Of a DNA stretch of 39,541 bases, positions 17,175 to 25,953 are shown one piece after another. Position 1 is the stretch's first letter, and each line of letters starts with the position of its first letter. The translations under genes were made by a program, and so were the position numbers. Location: positions 1 to 39,541 of the forward strand of contig JAEPNQ010000035.1 of assembly GCA_017643305.1 (NCBI GenBank), in the 5' to 3' direction. Source of the DNA: Marinibacterium sp. (GTDB lineage Bacteria; Pseudomonadota; Alphaproteobacteria; Rhodobacterales; Rhodobacteraceae). Under the pieces are notes generated by a model that was given only the letters and a program-made list of their open reading frames with translations, was not told the DNA's origin and searched no databases.

Positions 17175-18650
17175 ATGACTCAGATGACCCCCATTCAGTT
17201 CCAGGAGACCGATCTGGACGCACTTGCCACAGCAACCGGTCGCGTTGCCATCCTGGTCACCCCTGAAGGCGAACTGAACCCGCCCGCGCGTCGGGCAAAC
17301 AAGCTGACCCGGGGCGCCGTGACCCGCCTGTTGGAAAGCGACCGTTTCGCTAAGGCGCAGTCCGGTCAGGTGATCACGCTGGCCTGGCCCAGCGGTATGG
17401 TGGCCGAGGCATTGGATGTTCTGGTGCTGAAGAAGCGCTCCTCTGCTGTCGAAGCCCGCCGCGCCGGGGCGGTGCTGGGCAAGCTCAAAGGCAAGGCCGC
17501 GCTTCTGGTTGCGGCTGGCAGTTATTCCCGCGCGGATGAGCTGGCGATGGGCATCGCTTTGCGCAACTACAGCTTCGACGCCCATAAGACCGGTGGTGAT
17601 AGCGATGAAACCCCAGGGCCCGTAACCCTATCCCACAACCGGCATGAGCGGATCGAAGCCTCTGCTGCACCGCTGTTGGCCGTGGCCGAAGGTACGATCA
17701 TGACCCGTGACCTGGTGAATGAGCCCGCAAATGTGCTGACCACCACCGAATTTGCCAGCCGCTTGGAGGAAATGACCGCATTGGGCCTCAAGGTCGAAGT
17801 GCTTGAGGAAGACAAGCTCGCGGAGCTGGGGATGCGCACGCTGCTGTGCGTCGGGCAGGGTTCTGACAGCCCCTCCAAGGTCGTGGTGATGGAATGGAAT
17901 GGCGGCGAAGAGGGTGCGGCCCCGCTGGCATTGGTTGGTAAGGGTGTGGTTTTCGACACGGGCGGGATTTCGCTCAAACCCGCAGGCGGCATGGAAGACA
18001 TGACGATGGACATGGGCGGCGCGGGTGTTGTTGCAGGCACCATGCGGGCACTAGCGCTGCGCAAGGCCAAGGCCAATGTGGTTGGTTTGGTCGGGCTCGT
18101 GGAAAACATGCCTTCGGGCAACGCCACGCGGCCCGGTGACGTGGTGACCTCGATGAAGGGCGATACGGTGGAGATCATTAACACCGACGCGGAAGGACGG
18201 CTCGTTCTGTGTGACGTCATGTGGTACGCGCAGGAGCGTTTCAACCCGGCGGGCATGGTTGATCTGGCGACGTTGACCGGCGCAATGATCATCGCGCTGG
18301 GCCATGACCGGGCCGGAGCATTTTCCAATGATGATGGGTTTTGCGAGGCATTCCTGCGCGCAGCAGAGGTCGAAGGTGAAGGCGCTTGGCGTCTGCCACT
18401 GGGCAAGTCTTATGACAATCTGCTGAAATCCCGGATTGCGGATATGAAAAATGTCGGTGGTCGTCCCGCCGGATCGATCACGGCGGCGCAGTTTCTGCAG
18501 CGCTTTGTGAAGGACGATGTGCCTTGGATCCATCTGGACATCGCCGGCGTAGCCTCGATCAAGTCTGATACGGACATGGCCCCGAAGGGCGCGACGGGCT
18601 GGGGTGTGGCAGCGCTCAGCCGTCTGGTGGAAGACAAGTTCGAAAGCTGA
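17175..18650 (+). CDS. pepA: Leucyl aminopeptidase PepA (M17 family)
   Basis: The 491-residue cytosolic di-metal aminopeptidase removes N-terminal residues from peptides. Metal and catalytic residues are in place: Lys256 and Asp261 in GKGVVFDTGGISLKPAGGM, Lys268, Asp279 (DMTMDMGGAGV), and Asp338, Glu340 and Arg342 in NTDAEGRLVLCD. The N-terminal macro-like domain covers about 1-170. ATG follows a GGAGA ribosome site. In many relatives holC follows pepA and lptF is divergent from it; neither is present here. Confidence 0.97.
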   Translation: MTQMTPIQFQETDLDALATATGRVAILVTPEGELNPPARRANKLTRGAVTRLLESDRFAKAQSGQVITLAWPSGMVAEALDVLVLKKRSSAVEARRAGAVLGKLKGKAALLVAAGSYSRADELAMGIALRNYSFDAHKTGGDSDETPGPVTLSHNRHERIEASAAPLLAVAEGTIMTRDLVNEPANVLTTTEFASRLEEMTALGLKVEVLEEDKLAELGMRTLLCVGQGSDSPSKVVVMEWNGGEEGAAPLALVGKGVVFDTGGISLKPAGGMEDMTMDMGGAGVVAGTMRALALRKAKANVVGLVGLVENMPSGNATRPGDVVTSMKGDTVEIINTDAEGRLVLCDVMWYAQERFNPAGMVDLATLTGAMIIALGHDRAGAFSNDDGFCEAFLRAAEVEGEGAWRLPLGKSYDNLLKSRIADMKNVGGRPAGSITAAQFLQRFVKDDVPWIHLDIAGVASIKSDTDMAPKGATGWGVAALSRLVEDKFES

Positions 18651-18701
18651 GCGCCGGGCAATTCTTTTACGAATCTCAGGACAGCCTCTAAAGACTTGCA
18701 C

Positions 18702-18720
18702 AAAATCGTGGCCGATTTTT
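18702..18720. terminator. Bidirectional hairpin between convergent pepA and cupin genes
   Basis: AAAATCG (18702-18708) pairs with CGATTTT (18713-18719) over TGGC. The A-rich 5' arm and T-rich 3' arm give a U-tract in both directions. It lies 50 bases after the pepA stop and touches the cupin stop. Confidence 0.5.
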
Positions 18721-19139
18721 CAACCCGTCGTGATATCGAATGACGGTTCGGCGAGTTCAAAGCCGTCGAATTGAAACCCGGGCGACACGGTGCAACTGAC
18801 CAGCGAGTAATCGCCGGTGCTGCGCGCAGCCTGCCAGTGATGCGCGGGCACGATGACCTGCGGCGCGCCTTGGGACAAGTCTGGTGTCAGCAGATATTCG
18901 GTCGCGGGTCCGGCGTCTGTCGCGCTCAGCGACAGGACCAGCGGTGCGCCTGCATGCCAAAGCCAGATTTCCGTGGCATCGACCCGGTGCCAATGGCTGC
19001 GTTCCCCAGCTTTCAACAGGAAGTAGATGCAGGTGCCGGTGGCCCGCCCTTCATTTTCGGCGATCCAGGTTTGGCGGAAATGGCCGCCTTCGGGATGCGG
19101 GGCCAGGTCCAGTTGGTCGATGATTTCATCAGCGGTCAC
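18720..19139 (-). CDS. Cupin domain protein of the DUF985 (cupin_5) family
   Basis: A 139-residue single-domain beta-barrel protein. It opens with LDLAPHPEGGHFRQTW, continues with the cupin metal/ligand-type cluster RSHWHRVDATEIWLWHAG, and closes with the second cupin motif region SPGFQFDGFELA, all typical of DUF985. The His residues in HWHR suggest possible metal binding. Function is unknown for the family. Its start overlaps the stop of the upstream GNAT gene by 4 bases, so the two are co-translated. Confidence 0.9.
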   Translation of the reverse strand: MTADEIIDQLDLAPHPEGGHFRQTWIAENEGRATGTCIYFLLKAGERSHWHRVDATEIWLWHAGAPLVLSLSATDAGPATEYLLTPDLSQGAPQVIVPAHHWQAARSTGDYSLVSCTVSPGFQFDGFELAEPSFDITTG

Positions 19140-19648
19140 AGGGGTCTTTCATAAAAACACAACAGATCTTCTGCCTCGGGTGGCACCCTATAGAACGGGT
19201 CGCATTCGGTGAAGCTGAGTTTCGCATAAAGCGCGCGTGCTGAGGCAAGCGATTTGGATGTGTCCAGTACCACATGGTTGCACCCGGCGGCGCGGATCTG
19301 GTCGATCAGCCCCTGGCATAGTGCCCAACCCACCCCGTTTCCACGGGCCGTGGGCTGGACATAGAGCCGCTTGATTTCAGCCACGCGTGGCCGGATGCTA
19401 TGGAACATGCCGCACCCGACTGCCTTGCCATCCAGTCGGGCCAGCAGGATTGCGCCCAGGGGGGCGGCATGCAGCTCGGCTAGCTGGTCCAACAGGTCTG
19501 TGTAACTAATAAGTGGATATAAGGTTTCGACCAGCTGGCGTTCCTGTTCGGAGCGCCCCATCAGGTCGTCACGGTATTCCCAGCACAGGCTGCGCACGGT
19601 ATCGAGATCGGCCTTTTCGGTTGCAGGGTGGACGATCAGTTCTGCCAT
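19136..19648 (-). CDS. GNAT-family N-acetyltransferase
   Basis: The 170-residue protein has the GNAT fold. Motif A is visible as IKRLYVQPTARGNGVGWALC (R/Q-x-x-G-x-G/A, acetyl-CoA pyrophosphate loop) around 95-112, preceded by a strand with AVGCGMFHSI. It would transfer an acetyl group to an unknown amine. ATG 19648 (MAELIVHPATEKADL) is preferred over the longer frame to 19738, whose extra residues are unconserved-looking and would lie opposite the next gene's promoter. Confidence 0.88.
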   Translation of the reverse strand: MAELIVHPATEKADLDTVRSLCWEYRDDLMGRSEQERQLVETLYPLISYTDLLDQLAELHAAPLGAILLARLDGKAVGCGMFHSIRPRVAEIKRLYVQPTARGNGVGWALCQGLIDQIRAAGCNHVVLDTSKSLASARALYAKLSFTECDPFYRVPPEAEDLLCFYERPL

Positions 19649-19725
19649 GACGCGAGTTTGCGTCAGCTTGTTTTTCGGTGCAAGGGCTCTTGCGCGGGTT
19701 GCACGAAATTGAGAACAGTTCGCCC

Positions 19726-20802
19726 ATGCGAAGCACACTTATCATTGGAGCCGGTATAATTGGGGCCTCTCTCGCGGTTCGGCTGGCTCGCGCCGGGGAT
19801 CGGGTGACCGTCCTCGATGCGGCGTCTGCATCCGGTGGCGCAACGGGGGCGTCTTTCGGATGGATCAATGCCAGCTTTTTCCTGAACCGGGATCATTTCC
19901 TGTTGCGGGAAGACGGCATCGCTGCCTGGCACCGGCTGGAGGCGGAAACCGGTCCTTTGCCGATCCGGTGGTCCGGTTGCCTGTGGTGGGAAGACCAAGG
20001 AGCGGAATTTGACGCCTTTCACACCAGCCTCACAGAGCTGGGCTATCCGGCGGAGCGGTTGGACCGGTCAACATTTTCACAGCTGGAACCCGCCATTGCA
20101 GCCCCACCCGAACAGGCCCTGCGCCTGCCGGATGAAGGCGCCGCTGATGCGGCACAGGTGGCGCAGATTTTGCTGGCGCGTGCGGTGGATTATGGCGTGG
20201 CAGTGTTCACAGGAGTTTCGGTTACAGGGATAGAACCGCGCGGGACCGGACCCTGCCGGGTCCTGACGGCACAGGGGCCATTGGAGGCGGATCGCGTGGT
20301 GATTGCCGCAGGGATTGGCGCGCAGGATTTACTGATGCCGCTGGGCGTGGATCTGCCAATGCTGCGGCGGCCCGGCGTAATGGTCACGACCCGGCCCGTC
20401 GCACCCTTGCTTTCGCATGTGCTGGTCGCGCCGGGGCAGGAGCTGCGGCAATTGGCAGACGGGCGCATTTTGGCCCCGACCTCGGCCAAGCATCAGGAGT
20501 ATGACACCTCGGACATTGTGGAGCCGCTGGCAGATCTGGCGGAGCAGACGATGGGGCGTTTACGAGCGCTGTTGCCGGGAGTTGATTTGCAGGTGGAAAC
20601 CACCACGCTGGCCATGCGTCCGGTGCCCGGTGACGGGTTGCCCGTGGTGGGCCCTGCTGGTCCGGAGGGTGTTTACACTTGCGTCATGCACAGTGGGGTC
20701 ACGCTGGCGGCAGCGGTGGCGGAGCTGGTCAAACGGGAACTGACCGGCGAAGGGGCACAAAACCGGCTGGGGCCCTACCGGATTGACCGGTTCAGCGCCT
20801 GA
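19726..20802 (+). CDS. FAD-dependent oxidoreductase of the DAO (D-amino-acid/sarcosine oxidase-like) family
   Basis: This 358-residue protein starts with the dinucleotide-binding motif TLIIGAGIIGASLAVRLARA and then VTVLDAASASGGATGASFGW, the DAO-family FAD signature. The C-terminus has MRPVPGDGLPVVGP followed by MHSGVTLAAAVAELV, the second FAD-contacting block. It probably oxidises the C-N bond of an amino acid or N-methylated amine; the substrate cannot be read from sequence. It converges on the BT1 transporter gene with no spacer: its TGA ends at 20802 and the neighbour's stop begins at 20803. Confidence 0.9.
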   Translation: MRSTLIIGAGIIGASLAVRLARAGDRVTVLDAASASGGATGASFGWINASFFLNRDHFLLREDGIAAWHRLEAETGPLPIRWSGCLWWEDQGAEFDAFHTSLTELGYPAERLDRSTFSQLEPAIAAPPEQALRLPDEGAADAAQVAQILLARAVDYGVAVFTGVSVTGIEPRGTGPCRVLTAQGPLEADRVVIAAGIGAQDLLMPLGVDLPMLRRPGVMVTTRPVAPLLSHVLVAPGQELRQLADGRILAPTSAKHQEYDTSDIVEPLADLAEQTMGRLRALLPGVDLQVETTTLAMRPVPGDGLPVVGPAGPEGVYTCVMHSGVTLAAAVAELVKRELTGEGAQNRLGPYRIDRFSA

Positions 20803-22437
20803 TCAATCCTCAGTTCTGAGCGGCGAGGCCTGCACGATCACAACAGCCACCAGCGGCAAAATGGCTGCAATCACCGCTGCCGTGATCAGCAGCCAGCCCA
20901 GCTGCGAATAGTCCGCCGGGATCGTTATGGCGCCGGTGTCGTCGCGCACCTCTCGTGTCACGACAAAAATCTGGTTGAGGTATTTCGTGCCCAGCGATGC
21001 CGCCGACAGGGCGAGGTTGGTGAAAGAGGCCATCACCGCAAAGAACGTGGCTTTCAGGTTGTCAGGCGCATTGCGGGCGATCCAGGCCAGCATGGGGATC
21101 ATCGCGATCTGGCCCAGCGGGCTTTCGATGGCTGCGTCGAGAATGGCGATAAACCGGGCGTCTACCACTCCACCGGTCATCGCGGCGGTCCATTCATGCA
21201 CCCCGTAATACAGCCCGATATTGGGCGGTGAAAGAATGCCTTGCGCCACTGTAAGCAGAACCACGATGTAAACAATCGTGTGATTGGCCATCAGCGGCCT
21301 CAGCACCAATATGCCGAACAGCGTCAGCAACGATACGATCAGGTAAAGAACGGACAGGAATTGCTGGTCAAATCCCAGAACGTCAATGTTGAACCAGGTG
21401 GAAGCCGCGCCGGGCGCGGGCACAGCACGGAACACAAAGATGATGATGGCCGTGCCCACCAGTGCACGGGCTTTTTCGGCGGGCAGAACCCGGATCAGCT
21501 GTCGCATCAGGAACAGGACGATGGCCATGGACCCGGCAAAGATGATTTCCTGGGACCATGCAATGTTGGACAGGCCGACAGTCAGGGAAATGGCCACAAA
21601 CAGCCCGCCGCCGATAAAGTAGGACCAGTTGGGTTTGACCTCCCCTCCTTCCGGCGCAAATTGCGCTTCAGCCTCGGCTCGGGATGCGCCGCCCGCCATC
21701 ATGGCAAGGATGTCTCGGCGTCTTTGCCAGCCTGCCAGCAGCATGCCGGAGATCGAGATCAGAGGGATGAACAGCCCGGTCAGGTAAATCTGGCCGTAGA
21801 CTTTGCCTTTTTCGGCCTCGGGCAGCCCTTCGACCCCGGCAAAAAGCGTGATGTTCAGAACTGCTACTGAGCTGAGCGCGCCAATCAGCGCTACGCGACC
21901 CAGCGTTTGCATGGTGGTATGCGCGGCGCGTTTGGCCTCTTCGCTCAGCGGTGCGCCCGTGTCGTCATGGTCCGGTACCGCCTCCACCGACATGGCGTCG
22001 GCCACGGCGTCCTGAATGACGTAACCGCAGGGCGACAGAAGGGCCGCCAGAACATACCAGGCGGTGACCGACATGATCTCGGGCATCCAGGCCATGCGCG
22101 TGGCCAGCCCATACATGATCAGGAAACTGGCCGTCATGAACCCCGCGCCTACAAACACAAGCACGGATTTCCACCGCCACATCAGGTCCACCAGATGGCC
22201 CATTGGCATTTTTAGCGCCCAGGGCAACCCGGCCCAGAACGCCAGCCCGGCGACAAAGGTCGCAGATACGTCCAGGTACTCCTTGACGAAAAACGTCCCC
22301 ACGACCGAGGTGATGCCAGAATCGCCATAGGCGAAATAGACCATCAGCGGCGGCAGGAACGACCAGCGCAGCTGCCGCAGCAGGTCCAGCACGATATGAT
22401 CGAACCAACCCCTGCGATGTGTTGATATGCCTACCAT
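20803..22437 (-). CDS. BT1-family MFS transporter (folate/biopterin transporter-like)
   Basis: A 544-residue polytopic inner-membrane protein with about 12 hydrophobic segments. The BT1 region FRAVPAPGAASTWFNIDVLG followed by QQFLSVLYLIVSLL is characteristic, as is WALKMPMGHLVDLMWRWK in the first cytoplasmic loop. It carries longer loops (about 185-215, 275-300) than standard MFS carriers. The solute is unknown; BT1 members in protists carry folate or biopterin. ATG 22437 is chosen over the open frame to 22644, whose added residues look non-coding. Confidence 0.85.
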   Translation of the reverse strand: MVGISTHRRGWFDHIVLDLLRQLRWSFLPPLMVYFAYGDSGITSVVGTFFVKEYLDVSATFVAGLAFWAGLPWALKMPMGHLVDLMWRWKSVLVFVGAGFMTASFLIMYGLATRMAWMPEIMSVTAWYVLAALLSPCGYVIQDAVADAMSVEAVPDHDDTGAPLSEEAKRAAHTTMQTLGRVALIGALSSVAVLNITLFAGVEGLPEAEKGKVYGQIYLTGLFIPLISISGMLLAGWQRRRDILAMMAGGASRAEAEAQFAPEGGEVKPNWSYFIGGGLFVAISLTVGLSNIAWSQEIIFAGSMAIVLFLMRQLIRVLPAEKARALVGTAIIIFVFRAVPAPGAASTWFNIDVLGFDQQFLSVLYLIVSLLTLFGILVLRPLMANHTIVYIVVLLTVAQGILSPPNIGLYYGVHEWTAAMTGGVVDARFIAILDAAIESPLGQIAMIPMLAWIARNAPDNLKATFFAVMASFTNLALSAASLGTKYLNQIFVVTREVRDDTGAITIPADYSQLGWLLITAAVIAAILPLVAVVIVQASPLRTED

Positions 22438-22601
22438 ATGCTGCGTCCTTGGCCTGTCACCTTGCGGGTTTCGCCCGGGGGTGGCGAATATTATCTCCCG
22501 CAGTCTGAATTCTGTGTTGGGAAAGTGGTATTGGCTTTTCAAGTCAGGGTTACCTGAAACCCACGTCTGCGAATTTTTGGGGAACTTGGGGGGGTGTAAC
22601 G

Positions 22602-23150
22602 GTGAAGGCGTTTGTTTGCGGATCGGCGATCGGGCTGGCGGCATTGATCGCGGGCATGGGGCCGGTTGCGGCCCAGATGCAGGGGCCGGTAGATATGATC
22701 ACGGCGCTGGAACCGGAACGCACCGGGCCGACGGTGCGGGCGCTGAAGACGCAGAATTCGTTGAATGTGCAGGCGCATCAGCAATTGCCGCCGGCCTATG
22801 ATTTCCCCTCGATCAACCTGAATGTGGGCTTTGACGGGGAAAGCCATCTGTTGACGGCCGAAGGCATGCGGACCCTGCGCACGCTGGCCGTGGCAATGCA
22901 GGACCCGAAGATGAAGGGCCAGACCTTTCAAGTCGCGGGCCATGTGTTCATCCAGAACAGCGGCGCGGCGCAGTTTCCCCTGTCGGCGCGGCGGGCACAG
23001 GCGGTGGTGGACCATCTGGTGGTCCATTACGGCATCCCGCGCACGCAGATGACCCCGGTCGGCTATGGGGCGAACAAGCCCTATAACATGGCCAACCCCT
23101 ATGGCGCGGAAAACACCCGCATCGAAATCATCAACCTGAGCGAACTGTGA
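22602..23150 (+). CDS. Secreted OmpA-family C-terminal domain protein
   Basis: This 182-residue protein starts at GTG 22602 behind a G-rich ribosome site. It has a signal peptide (to about AAQ25) and an OmpA-like domain (about 70-182). The fold is visible in VGFDGESHLLTAEGMRTL, LSARRAQAVVDHLVVHYGIP, TPVGYGANKPY and NTRIEIINL. The usual G-H-T-D motif reads GHVF here, so the Asp that contacts diaminopimelate in peptidoglycan is missing. The likely place is periplasm or outer membrane. It is 36 bp ahead of the caspase-like gene and probably in one transcript. Confidence 0.85.
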   Translation: MKAFVCGSAIGLAALIAGMGPVAAQMQGPVDMITALEPERTGPTVRALKTQNSLNVQAHQQLPPAYDFPSINLNVGFDGESHLLTAEGMRTLRTLAVAMQDPKMKGQTFQVAGHVFIQNSGAAQFPLSARRAQAVVDHLVVHYGIPRTQMTPVGYGANKPYNMANPYGAENTRIEIINLSEL

Positions 23151-23186
23151 GCCCGGTCCTGTGATTTTGGTAATCAGGAGGTATTT

Positions 23187-24674
23187 ATGTTCAAAGCATT
23201 GATTGTGATGACAGGCCTGGCGCTGGCCGTGGTGCTCAGCCCGGCGGCGCAGGCGGAAAAGCGGGTCGCGCTGGTGATTGGCAACAGCGACTATTATTCC
23301 GGTGGATCGCTGGTCAACCCGGAACGCGACGCCCGCGCCGTGGCACGCAAACTGGGCAGCCTGGGGTTCGACGTGGTGGATGGGTATAACCTTGGCTACG
23401 AGGATCTGCGTGAAACCGTGCGGTCCTTTGCGCGGGAAACGCGTGATGCGGGCCTGACGGTGTTTTATTATGCCGGGCACGGGATTTCAGTCGATAATGT
23501 CAACTATATCGTGCCCGTCGACGCCACCATGTCGGATGCGTTCGATTGGGAGTTTGAGGTTTACGCCCTGCCCGAAGTGCTGCGTCTGATCGGGCGGTCC
23601 AACGGCGCCAGCCTGGTGTTCCTGGATGCCTGCCGCGACAATCCGATGGCGCAGAAACTGGCGCAGGTGCAGGGCATGTCGACCCGGTCGCTGGGCACGC
23701 GGGGGCTGGCCCCGGTGGCGTTTGAGCGGTTGGGCACAACCGGGTCCGTGATTGCCTATGCGACCGAGCCGGGGCAGGTGGCGATGGATGGGGACGGTGA
23801 CAATTCACCCTTCACCACCGCTGTGCTGCGCCATATCGGCACAGCCAACGCGGATTTCGCATCGCTGACCTCGCTGATCACGCGGGACGTTCTGGACATG
23901 ACCGGCGGTGAACAGCGCCCGCGCTTTGACGTGTCCCTGACCGGGCCGCTGATCCTGAACCGGGTGGATACGGTCACCACGGCAGCGGCGACCACAGCGA
24001 TCACGCCCGCCCCGGCCACGGGTTCGGCTTCGCTGGAGGTGGAAAAGATCGTCTTCGACACCGCGCGTGAGACCGGCGATATTGCGGATTATCAGGCCTA
24101 TCTGGATGCCTACCCTCAGGGCGCCTTTGCCGTGCTTGCGCGCAATGCTATCGCCCGGCTGGAACAAGAAAGCGGCGCGCGGATCACCGGATCCACCGCC
24201 ACGGCCTCGGCCGCTGGGGTGGATGGGTTTGCCGTAAAAACCGTGAATTACCGCAGCACCGATCCACTGATCCTGACCGTCACCGATCAGGGCCGCAGTC
24301 AGGTCAGCTCGCGTGCGACCGAAGATCAGCTGGGCATGACCAAGCAGCAGCGCAAGGAGGTGCAGCTGCGCCTGAACCTGAGCGGCAACAGCGTCGGGCG
24401 TCCCGACGGGATCATCGGCAATGGCACCCGGCGTGGCATCAGCGCCTGGCAGGGGCAGGTCGGCTTTCCGGTCACCGGCTATCTGAACATGATCCAGCAC
24501 CAGATGCTGGTGGCCAATACCGAAGCCGCGTTCAAAGCGCATATGGCGGCGAATCCCAGCGCGCTGGTGGCGTCCGGCGGGTCGGGCACGAAACGGCGCA
24601 AGAGCAGCGGCAACAACGCCGCCGTTGGCGCGTTTATCGGTGGTGTCGCGGCGGGTATCCTGCTGAGCAAATAA
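23187..24674 (+). CDS. Secreted caspase-fold (peptidase C14) protein with C-terminal peptidoglycan-binding-like domain
   Basis: The 495-residue protein follows a strong AGGAGGT ribosome site and begins with a signal peptide (cleavage near AQA23). The caspase p20-like domain (about 24-255) has RVALVIGNSDYY, the catalytic His98 in FYYAGHGIS and Cys149 in VFLDACRDNP, plus the substrate-pocket-like DGDGDNSPFTTAVL. A helical repeat (about 290-335, DTARETGDIADYQAYLDAYP) and a peptidoglycan-binding-1-like segment (about 380-445, GRPDGIIGNGTRRGISAWQ) follow. The end is basic, then a Gly-rich hydrophobic tail (GAFIGGVAAGILL) that could insert in membrane. It would be a periplasmic orthocaspase-like protease; targets are unknown. 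Confidence 0.9.
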   Translation: MFKALIVMTGLALAVVLSPAAQAEKRVALVIGNSDYYSGGSLVNPERDARAVARKLGSLGFDVVDGYNLGYEDLRETVRSFARETRDAGLTVFYYAGHGISVDNVNYIVPVDATMSDAFDWEFEVYALPEVLRLIGRSNGASLVFLDACRDNPMAQKLAQVQGMSTRSLGTRGLAPVAFERLGTTGSVIAYATEPGQVAMDGDGDNSPFTTAVLRHIGTANADFASLTSLITRDVLDMTGGEQRPRFDVSLTGPLILNRVDTVTTAAATTAITPAPATGSASLEVEKIVFDTARETGDIADYQAYLDAYPQGAFAVLARNAIARLEQESGARITGSTATASAAGVDGFAVKTVNYRSTDPLILTVTDQGRSQVSSRATEDQLGMTKQQRKEVQLRLNLSGNSVGRPDGIIGNGTRRGISAWQGQVGFPVTGYLNMIQHQMLVANTEAAFKAHMAANPSALVASGGSGTKRRKSSGNNAAVGAFIGGVAAGILLSK

Positions 24675-24678
24675 CCGT

Positions 24679-24722
24679 CCACCGCAACCGTACGGCTGAC
24701 CGCGCTTCGGCGCTTGCGGTGG
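24679..24722. repeat. Hairpin after the caspase-like gene
   Basis: CCACCGCAA (24679-24687) and TTGCGGTGG (24714-24722) form a perfect 9-bp outer stem. No T run follows, so it is either a Rho-dependent end or an mRNA-stabilising structure between the caspase-like gene and the amidohydrolase array. Confidence 0.4.
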
Positions 24723-24765
24723 CAGGGCGGCTTTGGCAGGGTGACCCCAGATGAAGGGGATACCT

Positions 24766-25938
24766 ATGCCGATCAGAAACCGCTTTTCCGACATGCATGA
24801 CGAAATCACCGGGTGGCGCCGCCACCTGCACGCGCATCCTGAACTGATGTTCGATGTGGAAAACACCGCCGCCTATGTGGTGGAGCGGTTGCACGAGTTC
24901 GGCATCACCGACATCACCACTGGCATTGGCCGCACCGGCGTTGTGGCTGTGATCGAAGGGAAATCCAACAACTCGGGCAAGGTAATCGGACTGCGTGCCG
25001 ACATGGATGCGCTGCCGATCGAGGAGATCACCGGGCTCGACTATGCCTCGACCGTGCCGGGCAAGATGCATGCCTGTGGCCATGACGGGCATACCTCGAT
25101 GTTGCTGGGGGCCGCGAAATACCTGGCCGAGACGCGCAATTTCGATGGCAAGGTGGTGCTGATCTTCCAACCGGCCGAAGAGGGCGGCGGCGGCGGCAAG
25201 GTCATGTGCGACGATGGCATGATGGACCGCTGGGGCATTCAGGAGGTCTACGGCATGCACAACGCGCCGGGCATCCCTGTGGGCAAATTTGCCACTCGCG
25301 CCGGCGCGCTGTTGGGCTCCGCCGATCAGTTTGAGATCGTGATCACCGGGCGGGGCGGGCATGCTGCCGAGCCGCACAGGAACATCGACACCAACCTTGC
25401 TGCTGCCCATGTAATGGTAGCGTTGCAATCCATAGCGGCCCGTAACGTCGACCCGCTGGCGCAGGCGGTCGTGTCGGTCTGCACCTTCCGGTCCGATACC
25501 GAAAGCTTCAACGTGATTCCCCAGACCGTGTTGCTGCGCGGCACTGTGCGCACACTGGACAAGGAGGTGCGCGACCTGGCCCAAGAACGTGTGACCGCGA
25601 TTGTCGAGAAAACCGCCGAAGCCTATGGCGCGACGGCGGTGGTGGATTACCAGCGGGGCTATCCCATCACCCTCAATCACGAAGACAACGCAGGCTATGC
25701 CTGTGATGCCGCCGCTGCCGTGGTTGGCGAAGCCAATGTGGACCGCAACTGCGCCCCGATCATGCCGGCCGAAGACTTTTCCTACATGCTGGAGGAACGT
25801 CCAGGAGCGTATATGTTCATTGGCAATGGCGACAGCGCCATGTGCCACCACCCGGCCTATGATTTCGACGATGATGCCCTGCCGTTGGGATGTTCGTGGT
25901 TCGCCGAGATCGTCGAACGACGCATGCCCGCCCGCTGA
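24766..25938 (+). CDS. M20-family amidohydrolase, tandem copy 1 (hippurate hydrolase/N-acyl amino acid deacylase-like)
   Basis: The 390-residue metalloenzyme hydrolyses an amide bond of an N-acyl amino acid or similar compound. Metal ligands are in HACGHDGHTSM (Cys and His), QPAEEGGGGG (catalytic and ligand Glu), GRGGHAAEPH (His), and the C-terminal CHHPAYDF (His). The dimerisation or lid domain lies between about 185 and 300. ATG 24766 follows an AAGGGG ribosome site; a start five codons earlier (24751) is possible. It is the first of three paralogues in a row, with 15 bp to copy 2. Confidence 0.94.
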   Translation: MPIRNRFSDMHDEITGWRRHLHAHPELMFDVENTAAYVVERLHEFGITDITTGIGRTGVVAVIEGKSNNSGKVIGLRADMDALPIEEITGLDYASTVPGKMHACGHDGHTSMLLGAAKYLAETRNFDGKVVLIFQPAEEGGGGGKVMCDDGMMDRWGIQEVYGMHNAPGIPVGKFATRAGALLGSADQFEIVITGRGGHAAEPHRNIDTNLAAAHVMVALQSIAARNVDPLAQAVVSVCTFRSDTESFNVIPQTVLLRGTVRTLDKEVRDLAQERVTAIVEKTAEAYGATAVVDYQRGYPITLNHEDNAGYACDAAAAVVGEANVDRNCAPIMPAEDFSYMLEERPGAYMFIGNGDSAMCHHPAYDFDDDALPLGCSWFAEIVERRMPAR

Positions 25939-25953
25939 GCCAAGGAGACCTCT

